A DNA stretch of 14,286 bases from a bacterium (GCA_021798435.1 JAJZGN010000027.1:1-14286), one strand, 5' to 3'. Shown: positions 1-7,630, counted from the first letter of the stretch. Notes: generated from the sequence alone by a model not told the origin. A program made the numbers and translations.

Positions 1-694
1 GGATGAGGCGGTCCAGACGACGCGTCTCGGCCACCATGGCCCGGGGATGGTCCGGATGCCGCAATTGGTCGAGGCCCGGGTCGTCCATGAGCGCGGTGCC
101 GTGACCGAGCAGGGCTGCCAGGGGGGTGCGGAGCTCGTGGCTCACTGTGGCCAGAAGCTCGCGCCGGAAGCCCTCGGCCCGGCGGGTGGCTTCGAGGGCG
201 GCCTCTGTCCGGGCCAGATCTGTCCGGGCTGAGAGGCTGGCCTCGAGCTCGGCTCCCGCCCGCACCAGCCCGGCGTTGGCCGCAGCCAGCCGATCCCTGG
301 CCGTGCGCAGCTCCTCCAGGCTTCGGCGACGCGAGGTGGCCAGCAACCCAACCCCCAGGGAGACCAGGAGGAAGGCCGCCCAAGCTGCCAGGGCCGGGGC
401 CGAGTAGATGGTGAGCCGTCCCACCGGCGGGAGGAAGAAGTAGTCCATGAGCAGTGCCGAGGTGAGAGAGCCCACCACGGCCGTGACCCCCCCGAAGAGC
501 AGAGACCCCAGCACCACCACGGCGAGGTAGAGGAACCCCGAGGTCTGGATCTCCGCCGGGGCTCGGAGGGCCACCAGAGCCACGGTGAGGCCCGCGAGGG
601 CGGCCACGGTCAGGAGGGTGCCGAGCAGCGACCGCCAGGGCTCCGGGGGCGAGAGCGATCCCCCCACCGACTTGCCGCGCACTTCAGCTGGCAT
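1..694 (-). CDS. kdpD: KdpD-like membrane sensor histidine kinase, C-terminal half of a split KdpD (3' end outside window)
   Basis: Only the first ~231 residues lie in the window; the gene continues past base 1. Seen: ATG at 694 (an in-frame ATG at 703 is possible), then four hydrophobic segments at about residues 22-42, 52-68, 70-89 and 98-120, matching DUF4118, the four-helix membrane domain of KdpD. The segment MDYFFLPPVGRLTIYS is typical of that domain. A charged, probably coiled linker follows (about 121-175). Then comes the HisKA dimerisation box ATVSHELRTPLAALLGH, with the likely phosphorylated His at about residue 186 (bases 137-139). The catalytic ATPase domain should lie off the left edge. 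Family knowledge: KdpD senses potassium limitation and turgor and phosphorylates KdpE to switch on kdpFABC. Odd: the roughly 400-residue cytoplasmic KdpD/USP half that normally precedes DUF4118 is absent and is instead encoded divergently at 774-3026. No strong Shine-Dalgarno is visible. Confidence 0.88.
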   Translation of the reverse strand, partial: MPAEVRGKSVGGSLSPPEPWRSLLGTLLTVAALAGLTVALVALRAPAEIQTSGFLYLAVVVLGSLLFGGVTAVVGSLTSALLMDYFFLPPVGRLTIYSAPALAAWAAFLLVSLGVGLLATSRRRSLEELRTARDRLAAANAGLVRAGAELEASLSARTDLARTEAALEATRRAEGFRRELLATVSHELRTPLAALLGHGTALMDDPGLDQLRHPDHPRAMVAETRRLDRLI

Positions 695-773
695 AGTTCC
701 CATCGCAGTGGTTGACGGCCAGAGGGATCGTAGCAACAGGGGCTCGAACTCCCCTGCCCCCCGTGGAGTGGCG
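695..773. promoter_or_regulatory. Divergent intergenic region between the two KdpD-derived genes, with an inverted repeat
   Basis: This 79-bp gap separates the histidine-kinase start (minus) from the KdpD-N start (plus) and should hold both promoters. Seen: an inverted repeat at 737-756, CAGGGG and CCCCTG arms around an 8-base spacer, which could be an operator. A TTGACG at 712-717 resembles a -35 box on the plus strand, but no good -10 follows at 16-18 bases. No promoter can be assigned with confidence; the regulatory role is inferred from position. Confidence 0.35.
765..768 (+). promoter_or_regulatory. Ribosome binding site deciding the KdpD-N start
   Basis: GGAG lies 5 bases before the GTG at 774. 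Earlier in-frame starts (ATG 585, GTG 708, GTG 768) lack such a site, and ATG 585 would overlap the divergent kinase gene by about 110 bp. Confidence 0.5.
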
Positions 774-3026
774 GTGGGTGCCGGGGAGGGTCGGCGGCTG
801 CCGTCCGGGAGCTCGGGGCGCGGCCCGCTGAAGGTCTTCATCGGGGCGGCCCCGGGGGTGGGCAAGACCTTCGCCATGCTCCAGGAGGCCCATCTCCTGG
901 GCGCCAAGGGCAGGGACCTGGTCGTGGCCTGGGTCCAACCCCATGGGCGACCGCTCACCCAGGAGGCGGCGGTGGGGCTGGAGTCGGTTCCCCCACTGCG
1001 CATCAACTATCGGGGCCTTGAGGTCGAGGAGATGGACCTGGAGGCGACGCTGCGACGCCACCCGGCGGTGGCGCTGGTGGATGAGCTGGCTCACACCAAC
1101 GTCCCGGGGGTCAAGCATGAGCGCCGGTGGCAGGACGTCGAGGAGCTGCGTCAGGCGGGGATCGAGGTCTGGACCACGGTCAACATCCAGCACGTGGAAA
1201 GCCTCCGGGACGTGGTCGAGCGGGTCACGGGAGTCGCGGTTCGGGAGACCGTCCCGGACCCGGTGCTCGACTCCGCCGAGGAGCTGACCCTGGCGGACAT
1301 GACTCCGGAGGCGCTTCGCAAACGCATGCGCCACGGCAACATCTACCCGACCGAACGGATCGAGCTGGCGCTGAACAGTTTTTTCCGGGAGAGCAACCTG
1401 GCGGCCCTCCGCGAGCTGGCCATCTGGTATGTGGTCCAGCACGAGTCCCGCACCGGGCCCGAGCCGGCGACCCAAGGGGCTCGGGACCGGGTCCTCATCG
1501 TCACCTCGTGCGGGATCCAGGCCGCCGGTCTGATCAGGCGCGGCACGCGCATGGGCCAGCGCCTTAGGGCACCGGTCACAGTTCTCGCGGTCAGCCAGCG
1601 GCCTCCGTCCAGAGAGCAGATGGAAAGGGTCAGGGGCCTGGCCCAGGACCTGGGCGCCGAGTTTCGGCTGGAGGCCTCGGAGCGGCCGGTGGAAACCGCC
1701 CTCCAGGTGGCGGGGGAGCTGGGAGCCACCCACCTCATGGTGGCCGCCGAGCCGACCGGGCCGAATCGCGGCCCGGGAGCCGGGGTGGTGCGGGGGCTGC
1801 TCGGCGATCTGGGCGACCGCCACCTGCATGTCATCGGACGGCGCCTGGGCAAGGTGAACCAGTGGAGCGACGGCGATCGACCCGATCCCGCCGCGCTCCT
1901 CGCTGGCCTCGGCGCCGGGGTGGTCAGGGGAAGCCTCCGGCTTTACCTCGGGTACGCCCCGGGGGTGGGCAAGACCACTCGGCTGCTGGAGGAGGCGCTC
2001 CGCCGCCAGCGGCGGGGCGCGGATGTGGTTGTGGCAGCTCCAAGCGGGGCCCCGAGTCCCACCACCGACTTCCTTCTCGGCCAGCTCAGGGTGGTGCCCT
2101 CGCCGGCCACCGGGGGGATCGACGTGGACGGGATCCTGCAGGGGAACCCCAGCGTCGTCTGTGTCGACGACCTCGGCCTGCGGGACCTCCAGACCGGGAG
2201 GCCCAGGTATCAGCAGGTCTGGCGCCTTCAGGACGCGGGGATCAACGTGGTGGCCACCGTGGGCGTGATCGACCTGCCCGGCTTCGAGCCCGCGCGCGAG
2301 GTGCTGGGCCGGTTCCGGAGCCAGGAGCACGGTGACCACGAGGCGGTCCCCCAGGAGGCGCTGGATGGGGCTGACGAGATCGAGCTGGTGGACCTGCCTC
2401 CACCCGAGCTCCGGGATCGGATCCGCTCCGGCTGGGTGACGGCCCCGGTGGATGTGGGGTCGGCGCTTCAGGTGTTCTCAGAGCCCCTCCTGGAGGAGCT
2501 CCGGGCGTCCGCGCTACGGATCGTCGCCACCCACACCGAGCGCCGCCGGGCCCGCTACGCCGGGACCATGGGCGCCCAGGGTCTGGGGCCGGTTCAGGAG
2601 CGAATCATGATCGCTCTCCGTCCTGACCGCATGGGCCACGCCGAGCCTTTGCTGGAGGCGGGATTGCTGGCGGCGCGTCGGGAGGATGCCTCCCTCGTCG
2701 TGATCGCGGCCGTCTCACCTCGGCCCGATCCCGCCGAGACGCGCCAGCTGGAGCGGCTGGCGGGACTGTGCCAGCGTCACGGGGTGAGACTGGAGCCGCT
2801 CCAACTTGTCGGAGGAGTTGCCGAGACGCTGGTGGAGTGGGCGGAGCAGAACCAGGTGACGGAGATCTTCATGCCCGCTCCGCGTCGGCGCCGCCGCCTC
2901 CCCTGGGACAGGCCGGTGGCGCTGGCGGTCATCGAACGCTGCCGCGAGCTGGACGTCCACATCCTGGGGGAGAGAGCCCTGCCCCGGGCCACGCCCCTCA
3001 GCGGAGCCGGGCCAGCGCCGCGTTGA
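774..3026 (+). CDS. Kinase-less KdpD N-terminal protein with two tandem KdpD + USP modules
   Basis: About 750 residues from GTG 774; the frame stays open upstream to ATG 585. Module 1: KdpD P-loop domain (about 15-235) with Walker A GAAPGVGKT (Lys about 31), the PHGR segment, Walker B ALVDELAHTN, TTVNIQHVESL and RETVPDPVLD, all family signatures, then a USP domain (about 238-358). Module 2: a diverged P-loop domain (about 388-600) with intact Walker A GYAPGVGKTT (Lys about 400) but VDDLGLRD in place of VDELAHTN and ATVGVIDLPGF in place of the TTVN.QH.ESL motif, then a second USP domain (about 608-740). There is no transmembrane segment, HisKA or HATPase. In canonical KdpD one such module sits in front of DUF4118 and the kinase; USP domains of some KdpDs bind cyclic di-AMP. 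Inference: a soluble regulator acting with the divergently encoded kinase at 1-694. It ends 29 bases inside the 3' end of convergent kdpC. The second module may instead serve another role. Confidence 0.9.
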   Translation: MGAGEGRRLPSGSSGRGPLKVFIGAAPGVGKTFAMLQEAHLLGAKGRDLVVAWVQPHGRPLTQEAAVGLESVPPLRINYRGLEVEEMDLEATLRRHPAVALVDELAHTNVPGVKHERRWQDVEELRQAGIEVWTTVNIQHVESLRDVVERVTGVAVRETVPDPVLDSAEELTLADMTPEALRKRMRHGNIYPTERIELALNSFFRESNLAALRELAIWYVVQHESRTGPEPATQGARDRVLIVTSCGIQAAGLIRRGTRMGQRLRAPVTVLAVSQRPPSREQMERVRGLAQDLGAEFRLEASERPVETALQVAGELGATHLMVAAEPTGPNRGPGAGVVRGLLGDLGDRHLHVIGRRLGKVNQWSDGDRPDPAALLAGLGAGVVRGSLRLYLGYAPGVGKTTRLLEEALRRQRRGADVVVAAPSGAPSPTTDFLLGQLRVVPSPATGGIDVDGILQGNPSVVCVDDLGLRDLQTGRPRYQQVWRLQDAGINVVATVGVIDLPGFEPAREVLGRFRSQEHGDHEAVPQEALDGADEIELVDLPPPELRDRIRSGWVTAPVDVGSALQVFSEPLLEELRASALRIVATHTERRRARYAGTMGAQGLGPVQERIMIALRPDRMGHAEPLLEAGLLAARREDASLVVIAAVSPRPDPAETRQLERLAGLCQRHGVRLEPLQLVGGVAETLVEWAEQNQVTEIFMPAPRRRRRLPWDRPVALAVIERCRELDVHILGERALPRATPLSGAGPAPR

Positions 3027-3576
3027 GCTGCAGCACGTCGATGTAGGACGGCCCCAGGAAGCCCAGCTCCGGTCCCACCGTGAGGGCGCGGATGAGCCGG
3101 CGCAGCCGGGAATCCGCGATCCCGGTGCTCCTCGACACCATGGGCACCTGGGAGAGGGCGTCCTGGGGGGTGATGTCCGGGTCGATCCCGCTCCCCGAGC
3201 TGGTAACCAGGTCGGCTGTTGGGTCGACGCCAAGCCGGCGGAGCTGGACTCCCGCCGCTCGGACGGCCGCCACCAGCTGCCGGGACCTGGGGCCGAGATT
3301 GCTCCCCCCGGACGCTCCCGACACCCCGTCGAGGCGCAGGGGGTTGTCTGGGTCGGGGCGGCCGTGGAACCACCGCGGACCTGTCCATGGTTGGCCCACA
3401 AGTGTGGAGCCGTTCGAGGTCAGCGAGCCGTTGGCCTGGTGGGGGAAGAGCAGCTGGGAGATCCCGGTGCCGGCCGAGGGGTAGGCCAGTCCGAAGAGGA
3501 GGAGGGCCCCGGCCGCCAGGACGACCGCGGGACGCAGTTGGGTGAGCACGGCTCGGATCCTCCGGTCAGTAGGCAT
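2998..3576 (-). CDS. kdpC: Potassium-transporting ATPase subunit C (KdpC)
   Basis: 192 residues, normal for the family. A single N-terminal membrane anchor (about 14-32) is followed by an extracytoplasmic domain. Family motifs seen: SNGSTLVGQPW, the FHGRPDPDNP segment, SGASGGSNLGPRS, VTSSGSGIDPDITPQDALSQ and, near the end, YIDVLQLNAAL. KdpC is the accessory subunit of the KdpFABC complex; it contacts KdpA and KdpB and raises ATP affinity. It is the last gene of the operon. Its ATG overlaps the kdpB stop by 11 bases, and no clear ribosome binding site is seen, so translation is probably coupled to kdpB. Its 3' end overlaps the convergent KdpD-N gene by 29 bases, so transcripts of the two genes can be antisense to each other. 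Confidence 0.96.
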   Translation of the reverse strand: MPTDRRIRAVLTQLRPAVVLAAGALLLFGLAYPSAGTGISQLLFPHQANGSLTSNGSTLVGQPWTGPRWFHGRPDPDNPLRLDGVSGASGGSNLGPRSRQLVAAVRAAGVQLRRLGVDPTADLVTSSGSGIDPDITPQDALSQVPMVSRSTGIADSRLRRLIRALTVGPELGFLGPSYIDVLQLNAALARLR

Positions 3577-5626
3577 GGAGGGCGGTCAGAAGGAGGTCGA
3601 TCAACTTGATCCCCAGGAACGGGGTCACGATGCCCCCGAGCCCGTAGATGAGAAGGTTGCGACGGAGGATGGCGGCGGCGCTGGACGGGCGCCATCGAAC
3701 TCCGCGGAGGGCGAGCGGGATCAGGGCGACGATCACCAGGGCGTTGAATATGACCGCGGACAGGACCGCACTCTGCGGGCTGTGCAGTCGCATGATGTTG
3801 AGGGCTTGGAGCTGGGGGTACGACGAGGCGAAGAGGGCGGGGACAATGGCGAAGTACTTGGCCACGTCATTGGCGATGGAGAAGGTGGTCAGGGCGCCCC
3901 GGGTGATGAGCAGCTGTTTGCCCACCTCCACCACGTCGATGAGCTTGGTCGGGCTGGAGTCCAGGTCCACCATGTTGCCGGCCTCCTTGGCGGCCTGGGT
4001 GCCGGTGTTCATGGCAAGGCCGACGTCCGCCTGGGCCAGGGCGGGAGCATCATTGGTCCCATCCCCGGTCATGGCCACCAGCTTGCCCCCCTCTTGCTCC
4101 TCACGGATGAGACGCATCTTGGTCTCGGGGGTGGCCTCGGCCAGGAAGTCGTCGACCCCGGCCTCCCGGGCGATGGTGGCGGCTGTGAGGGGGTTGTCGC
4201 CGGTGATCATCACGGTGCGAATGCCGGCCCGACGCAGCTCCTCGAACCGGGCCCGGATCCCCGGCTTGACCACGTCCTTCAGCTCGACGACCCCCATCAC
4301 CCTGGGCCCGTCCGCGACCACCAGGGGGGTGGCCCCCTCGGCGGCCAGGCGCTGCACCGTCGCCTCGAGGTCCGCAGGAATGCTGCCACCCTGCTCGGCG
4401 ACCCAGCTCCGCACGGCATCCCCGGCTCCTTTGCGCACCGGGCGCCCGGGCAGATCCAGGCCCGACATCCTGGTGGTGGCCGAGAAGGGCACGAACCGGG
4501 CCCCCGCGGGGACTGAGCTCGGCGTCAGGTCGTGCCGCTCCCGGGCCAGCGATACGATCGAGCGCCCCTCAGGGGTCTCGTCAGCCAGCGAGCTGAGAAG
4601 GGCGGCCTGGGCCAGCTCGCGCTCTGGGCATCCCGCCACCGGGTGGAAGGCGGCGGCCATGCGGTTGCCGAGCGTGATGGTGCCCGTCTTGTCCAGCAGC
4701 AGGGTCTGGACGTCCCCGGCCGCCTCGACCGCGCGCCCGCTCATGGCCAGCACGTTGCGCTGGACCAGGCGGTCCATCCCGGCGATCCCGATCGCGGAGA
4801 GGAGGGCTCCGATGGTGGTGGGGATGAGGCAGACCAGGAGCGAGATCAGGACCACCACGGACACCGGAGAGTGGGCGTAGCTGGCGAAGGGATAGAGGCT
4901 GACCACCACCGGGAGGAAGATGACGGTGAGGGCGGCCAGCAGGATGGAGAGGGCGATCTCGTTGGGGGTGCGCTGGCGGTTGGCTCCTTCGACCAGCGCG
5001 ATCATGCGGTCCAGGAAGGTATGGCCGGCCGTGGCGCTGATCCGGACCACGATGCGGTCCGAGAGCACCCGGGTGCCGCCGGTGACGGCCGAGCGGTCTC
5101 CACCGGATTCCCGGATCACCGGCGCGGACTCCCCGGTGATCGCGGACTCGTCGACGGAGGCGATCCCCTCCACCACCTCGCCGTCCGAGGGTATGAGGTC
5201 GCCAGCCTCGCAGACCACCAGCTCGCCCGAAGTGAGCTGGGCGGAAGGTACCATCTCCTCCGAGCCGTCGGCGTGGAGCCGACGGGCCTGGGTTTCGGAC
5301 CGCGTGCGCCTCAGGGTGTCGGCCTGGGCCCTGCCCCGTCCCTCCGCCATCGCCTCGGCGAAGTTGGCGAAGACGACGGTGAGGAAGAGCCAGCAGGTGA
5401 TGCTCCAGGTGAAGATCGAGGGGTGGAGGATGGCCTCCGCCAGGGTCCCCGCGGTGCCCACCAAGACCACGAACATCACTGGGTTGCGCACCTGCACCCG
5501 GGGGTCCAGTTTGAGCACCGATCCGAGAAGCGCTCCCTTCAGGATGGACGCGTCGAGGAGTCCGCGGCGCTGGGCCACTCCATGGCTTCCGGGGAGGCCG
5601 CCGCGCCTGAGGGGCGCACGCAGCAT
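3566..5626 (-). CDS. kdpB: Potassium-transporting P-type ATPase subunit B (KdpB)
   Basis: 686 residues, full length. This is the ATP-hydrolysing subunit of KdpFABC. Seen: the phosphorylation motif DKTGTITLGN with the aspartate at about residue 312; the A-domain TGES motif, whose Ser (about 167) corresponds to the inhibitory phosphoserine known in E. coli KdpB; the hinge GDGTNDAPALAQADVG at about 520-535; and the KdpB-type membrane segment SVVVLISLLVCLIPTTIGAL. All key P-type ATPase residues are present. The ATG at 5626 shares one base with the kdpA stop (TGATG), and GGGAGG lies 8 bases upstream inside kdpA, so translation is coupled. The N-terminal 25 residues are Arg/Gly-rich and probably cytoplasmic. 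Assignment is unambiguous. Confidence 0.98.
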   Translation of the reverse strand: MLRAPLRRGGLPGSHGVAQRRGLLDASILKGALLGSVLKLDPRVQVRNPVMFVVLVGTAGTLAEAILHPSIFTWSITCWLFLTVVFANFAEAMAEGRGRAQADTLRRTRSETQARRLHADGSEEMVPSAQLTSGELVVCEAGDLIPSDGEVVEGIASVDESAITGESAPVIRESGGDRSAVTGGTRVLSDRIVVRISATAGHTFLDRMIALVEGANRQRTPNEIALSILLAALTVIFLPVVVSLYPFASYAHSPVSVVVLISLLVCLIPTTIGALLSAIGIAGMDRLVQRNVLAMSGRAVEAAGDVQTLLLDKTGTITLGNRMAAAFHPVAGCPERELAQAALLSSLADETPEGRSIVSLARERHDLTPSSVPAGARFVPFSATTRMSGLDLPGRPVRKGAGDAVRSWVAEQGGSIPADLEATVQRLAAEGATPLVVADGPRVMGVVELKDVVKPGIRARFEELRRAGIRTVMITGDNPLTAATIAREAGVDDFLAEATPETKMRLIREEQEGGKLVAMTGDGTNDAPALAQADVGLAMNTGTQAAKEAGNMVDLDSSPTKLIDVVEVGKQLLITRGALTTFSIANDVAKYFAIVPALFASSYPQLQALNIMRLHSPQSAVLSAVIFNALVIVALIPLALRGVRWRPSSAAAILRRNLLIYGLGGIVTPFLGIKLIDLLLTALHAY

Positions 5627-7317
5627 CAGAAGAGCCTCCCGCGGCTCAGCTGCTCCAGCAGCGGCCCCAGTGAGAGGGCGGGGAAGAACGTGAGCCCGCC
5701 CACGATCAGGATCACCCCCAGCAGGAGCACCACGAAGGTGACGTTGTCGGTCCGGAAGGTGCCAAGGGAAACCGGAACCGACTGCTTGCCGGCGAGCGCT
5801 CCGGCCAGGGCCAGCACCGGGAGCATGACCCCGAAGCGGCCGAGCAGCATGTCAATGCCGCCGGCCAGGTTGTAGAAGGCGGTGTTCCCGTTGAGGCCGG
5901 CGAAGGCGGATCCGTTGTTGTTGGCCTGGGATGTCAGCGCGTAGAGGATCTCAGTGAAGCCGTGGGGACCGGAGTTGAACGCCCCCACCCGCCCGACAGG
6001 CAGGGCGGTGGCGATGCCCGTGATCGCCAGGACCGCCACCGGCATGACCAGGACTCCGAGGCTGGCCAGCTTCACCTCCCGAGCCTGGATCTTCTTGCCG
6101 AGGTATTCGGGGGTCCGGCCCACCATCAGCCCGCCGATGAACACCGCCACGATGGCGAAGAGGAGCAGCGTGTACAGTCCGCTGCCGGCGCCTCCGGGGG
6201 TGATCTCCCCCAGCATCATCCCGGTGAGTAGGCCGAAGCCTCCCAGTGGGGTGTAGGAGTCCGGGGTGGAGTCCACCGATCCCGTCGAGGTCTGGGTCGA
6301 GGCGATGTCGTAGAGGGTGGAATCCAGCACCCCGAAGCGCACCTCCTTGCCCTCCATGTTGCCCTGGGGCTGGGACACCACCCCGGCCGCTGCGACCGCC
6401 GGGTTGGGCTGGGACTCGGCGTATCCGGTAAAACCGGTCCAGACGGCGAAGATGAGGCCCATGGCCGCGAGAAGGGCCAGTCCCTGCCGGCGGGAGCCCA
6501 CCATCTTGCCGAAGGTGAAGGTGAGGGCCACCGGGATGCTGAGCAGCAGCGCCACGGAGAGGAGGTTGGTGAGCTGGGTTGGGTTCTCCAGGGGGTCAGC
6601 GCCGTTGGCGTTGAAGAACCCTCCCCCGTTGGTCCCCAGCTGCTTTATCGACTCCATGAAGCCCACCGGCCCCCTGGGGATCAATTGGGTGGCGCCGTTC
6701 AGAGCGTCGCGGATCAAAGCCGGCCCGGCGAAGGTCTGGACGGCTCCCTGGGCGACGAAAACCGCCCCGGCCACGAAGGCGATGGGCAGCAGCACGTAGA
6801 GGCACCCTCGGACCGTGTCGACCCAGAAGTTGCCGATGGTGGTGGCGCCAGCCCGGCTCAGGCCGCGGACCAGGGCGATCGCCACTGCCATGCCCACCGC
6901 CGCCGACGTGAACTGCTGGACGGTGAGGGCGGCCATCTGGCTGAGGTAGGACATGGTGGTCTCACCGGCGTAGTTCTGCCAGTTGGTGTTGGTGATGAAG
7001 GAAACCGCGGTGTTCCAGCTGAGGAGGGGGGAAACCGCCGGGAGGTGTTGGGGGTTTAGCGGCAGCTGCCCCTGAAGGCGCAGCAGGCCGTAGGTCAGGA
7101 GGAGGGAGACTCCGGAGAACACCACCAGAGACACGGCGTACTGGTGCCAGCGCTGCTCATGGCTGGGATCCACCCCCAGGAGGCGGTAGGTGACCCTCTC
7201 GGCCCGGGACAGCCAGCCCACGCGGCCCGAGTACACGGCCTCCAGGTAGCTGCCCAGGTACCTCCACGCGAGAGCCAGCACGGATGCCAGGAGCAGCAGG
7301 GTGAGGGCGAAGTGCAC
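5626..7317 (-). CDS. kdpA: Potassium-transporting ATPase subunit A (KdpA)
   Basis: 563 residues, starting with GTG. This is the channel-like, potassium-selective subunit of KdpFABC, in the cytoplasmic membrane, with about ten helices. The four selectivity-filter loops of the family are visible: TNTNWQNYAGE (about 109-119), GTNGGGFFNANG (about 228-239), GEITPGGAGSG (about 370-380) and TSQANNNGSAF (about 462-472). Helix MLLGRFGVMLPVLALAG (about 490-506) is also typical. The start lies one base after the kdpF stop (TGA-G-GTG), and a GGAG inside kdpF, about 10 bases upstream, may be its ribosome binding site. No frame damage is seen. Confidence 0.98.
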   Translation of the reverse strand: MHFALTLLLLASVLALAWRYLGSYLEAVYSGRVGWLSRAERVTYRLLGVDPSHEQRWHQYAVSLVVFSGVSLLLTYGLLRLQGQLPLNPQHLPAVSPLLSWNTAVSFITNTNWQNYAGETTMSYLSQMAALTVQQFTSAAVGMAVAIALVRGLSRAGATTIGNFWVDTVRGCLYVLLPIAFVAGAVFVAQGAVQTFAGPALIRDALNGATQLIPRGPVGFMESIKQLGTNGGGFFNANGADPLENPTQLTNLLSVALLLSIPVALTFTFGKMVGSRRQGLALLAAMGLIFAVWTGFTGYAESQPNPAVAAAGVVSQPQGNMEGKEVRFGVLDSTLYDIASTQTSTGSVDSTPDSYTPLGGFGLLTGMMLGEITPGGAGSGLYTLLLFAIVAVFIGGLMVGRTPEYLGKKIQAREVKLASLGVLVMPVAVLAITGIATALPVGRVGAFNSGPHGFTEILYALTSQANNNGSAFAGLNGNTAFYNLAGGIDMLLGRFGVMLPVLALAGALAGKQSVPVSLGTFRTDNVTFVVLLLGVILIVGGLTFFPALSLGPLLEQLSRGRLF

Positions 7318-7318
7318 C

Positions 7319-7408
7319 TCAGAAACGCTCCGGGCGCAGGAGGGCGTACACCAGGTACCCGAAGAGGATGACGGCCAGGCCGAGAAAGACGATCTGCTGC
7401 GGGGTCAC
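7319..7408 (-). CDS. kdpF: Potassium-transporting ATPase subunit F (KdpF)
   Basis: 29 residues, GTG start. The single hydrophobic helix ends in GYLVYALLRPERF, close to the classic KdpF ending (GYLVYALI..E.F). KdpF is a one-span peptide that stabilises the KdpABC complex. It sits immediately upstream of kdpA with one base between the genes. Its GTG overlaps the stop of the preceding 27-residue peptide by 4 bases (GTGA), which suggests translational coupling. Identified by reading the minus strand directly; small ORFs of this size are easily missed by automated annotation. Confidence 0.93.
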   Translation of the reverse strand: MTPQQIVFLGLAVILFGYLVYALLRPERF

Positions 7409-7488
7409 AGGCGGTCCAGTCCGGCGATCGCGGCCAGGCCGAGGAGGACGAAGAGCAGCGAGCCCAAGATGAGCAGGAGGTCAGCCAT
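7405..7488 (-). CDS. 27-residue membrane peptide at the head of the kdp operon
   Basis: ATG at 7488, stop at 7405-7407. The peptide begins MADLLLILGSLLF and ends AGLDRL: one hydrophobic helix with a short charged tail. It overlaps kdpF by 4 bases (GTGA) and reads in the same direction, which argues for a real coupled gene. No strong ribosome binding site is seen before the ATG; the best is a distant GGGAG. Function unknown. By position and shape it is either a second KdpF-like accessory peptide of the KdpFABC complex or a leader peptide controlling kdpF translation. I recall small peptides of similar shape preceding kdpF in other high-GC genomes but cannot confirm homology here. Confidence 0.6.
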   Translation of the reverse strand: MADLLLILGSLLFVLLGLAAIAGLDRL

Positions 7489-7498
7489 GCCCGGAGCA

Positions 7499-7527
7499 TC
7501 GCCACTCCCGCATCAAGGAGGTGTCAA
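7499..7527 (-). promoter_or_regulatory. Possible kdp operon promoter (consensus -35, weak -10)
   Basis: A perfect TTGACA lies at 7527-7522 on the minus strand, 33 bases before the ATG of the first peptide of the operon. The hexamer 17 bases further on (7504-7499, TGGCGA) is a poor -10, so the promoter may depend on an activator such as KdpE. Low confidence; the single perfect hexamer could be chance. Confidence 0.3.
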
Positions 7528-7582
7528 AAGCGGCCCCGGGGGCGTGCAGGGGATGCGAACCAGCTCGTCTGGGGGAGCCGGC

Positions 7583-7588
7583 TATCCT
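7583..7588 (+). promoter_or_regulatory. Possible -10 element for the DUF488 gene
   Basis: TATCCT lies 42 bases before the preferred GTG start at 7631. No recognisable -35 is found at 16-18 bases upstream. The match is partial and only suggestive. Confidence 0.25.
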
Positions 7589-7617
7589 CTGGGTAGGGTG
7601 CAGCAGGCGACCGTTCT

Positions 7618-7623
7618 GGGGAG
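7618..7623 (+). promoter_or_regulatory. Ribosome binding site deciding the DUF488-protein start
   Basis: GGGGAG is spaced 7 bases before GTG 7631. The earlier in-frame starts ATG 7553 and GTG 7598 have purine runs directly abutting the start codon, which is too close. Confidence 0.5.
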
Positions 7624-7630
7624 TGAGAAG

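Noticed and set aside
737..756. tRNA T-arm-like sequence (GGGG CTCGAACT CCCC)
   Set aside because: The loop does not begin TTC and no acceptor, D or anticodon stems are present around it.
684..2339. 551-residue open frame on the minus strand
   Set aside because: It lies opposite the KdpD-N gene, which has clear family motifs. The frame gives His/Pro/Arg-rich sequence with no recognisable domain, typical of GC-rich antisense frames.
3542..5875. Long plus-strand frames opposite kdpB and kdpA
   Set aside because: kdpB and kdpA are unambiguous on the other strand; these frames carry only Gly/Asp/His-rich shadow sequence.
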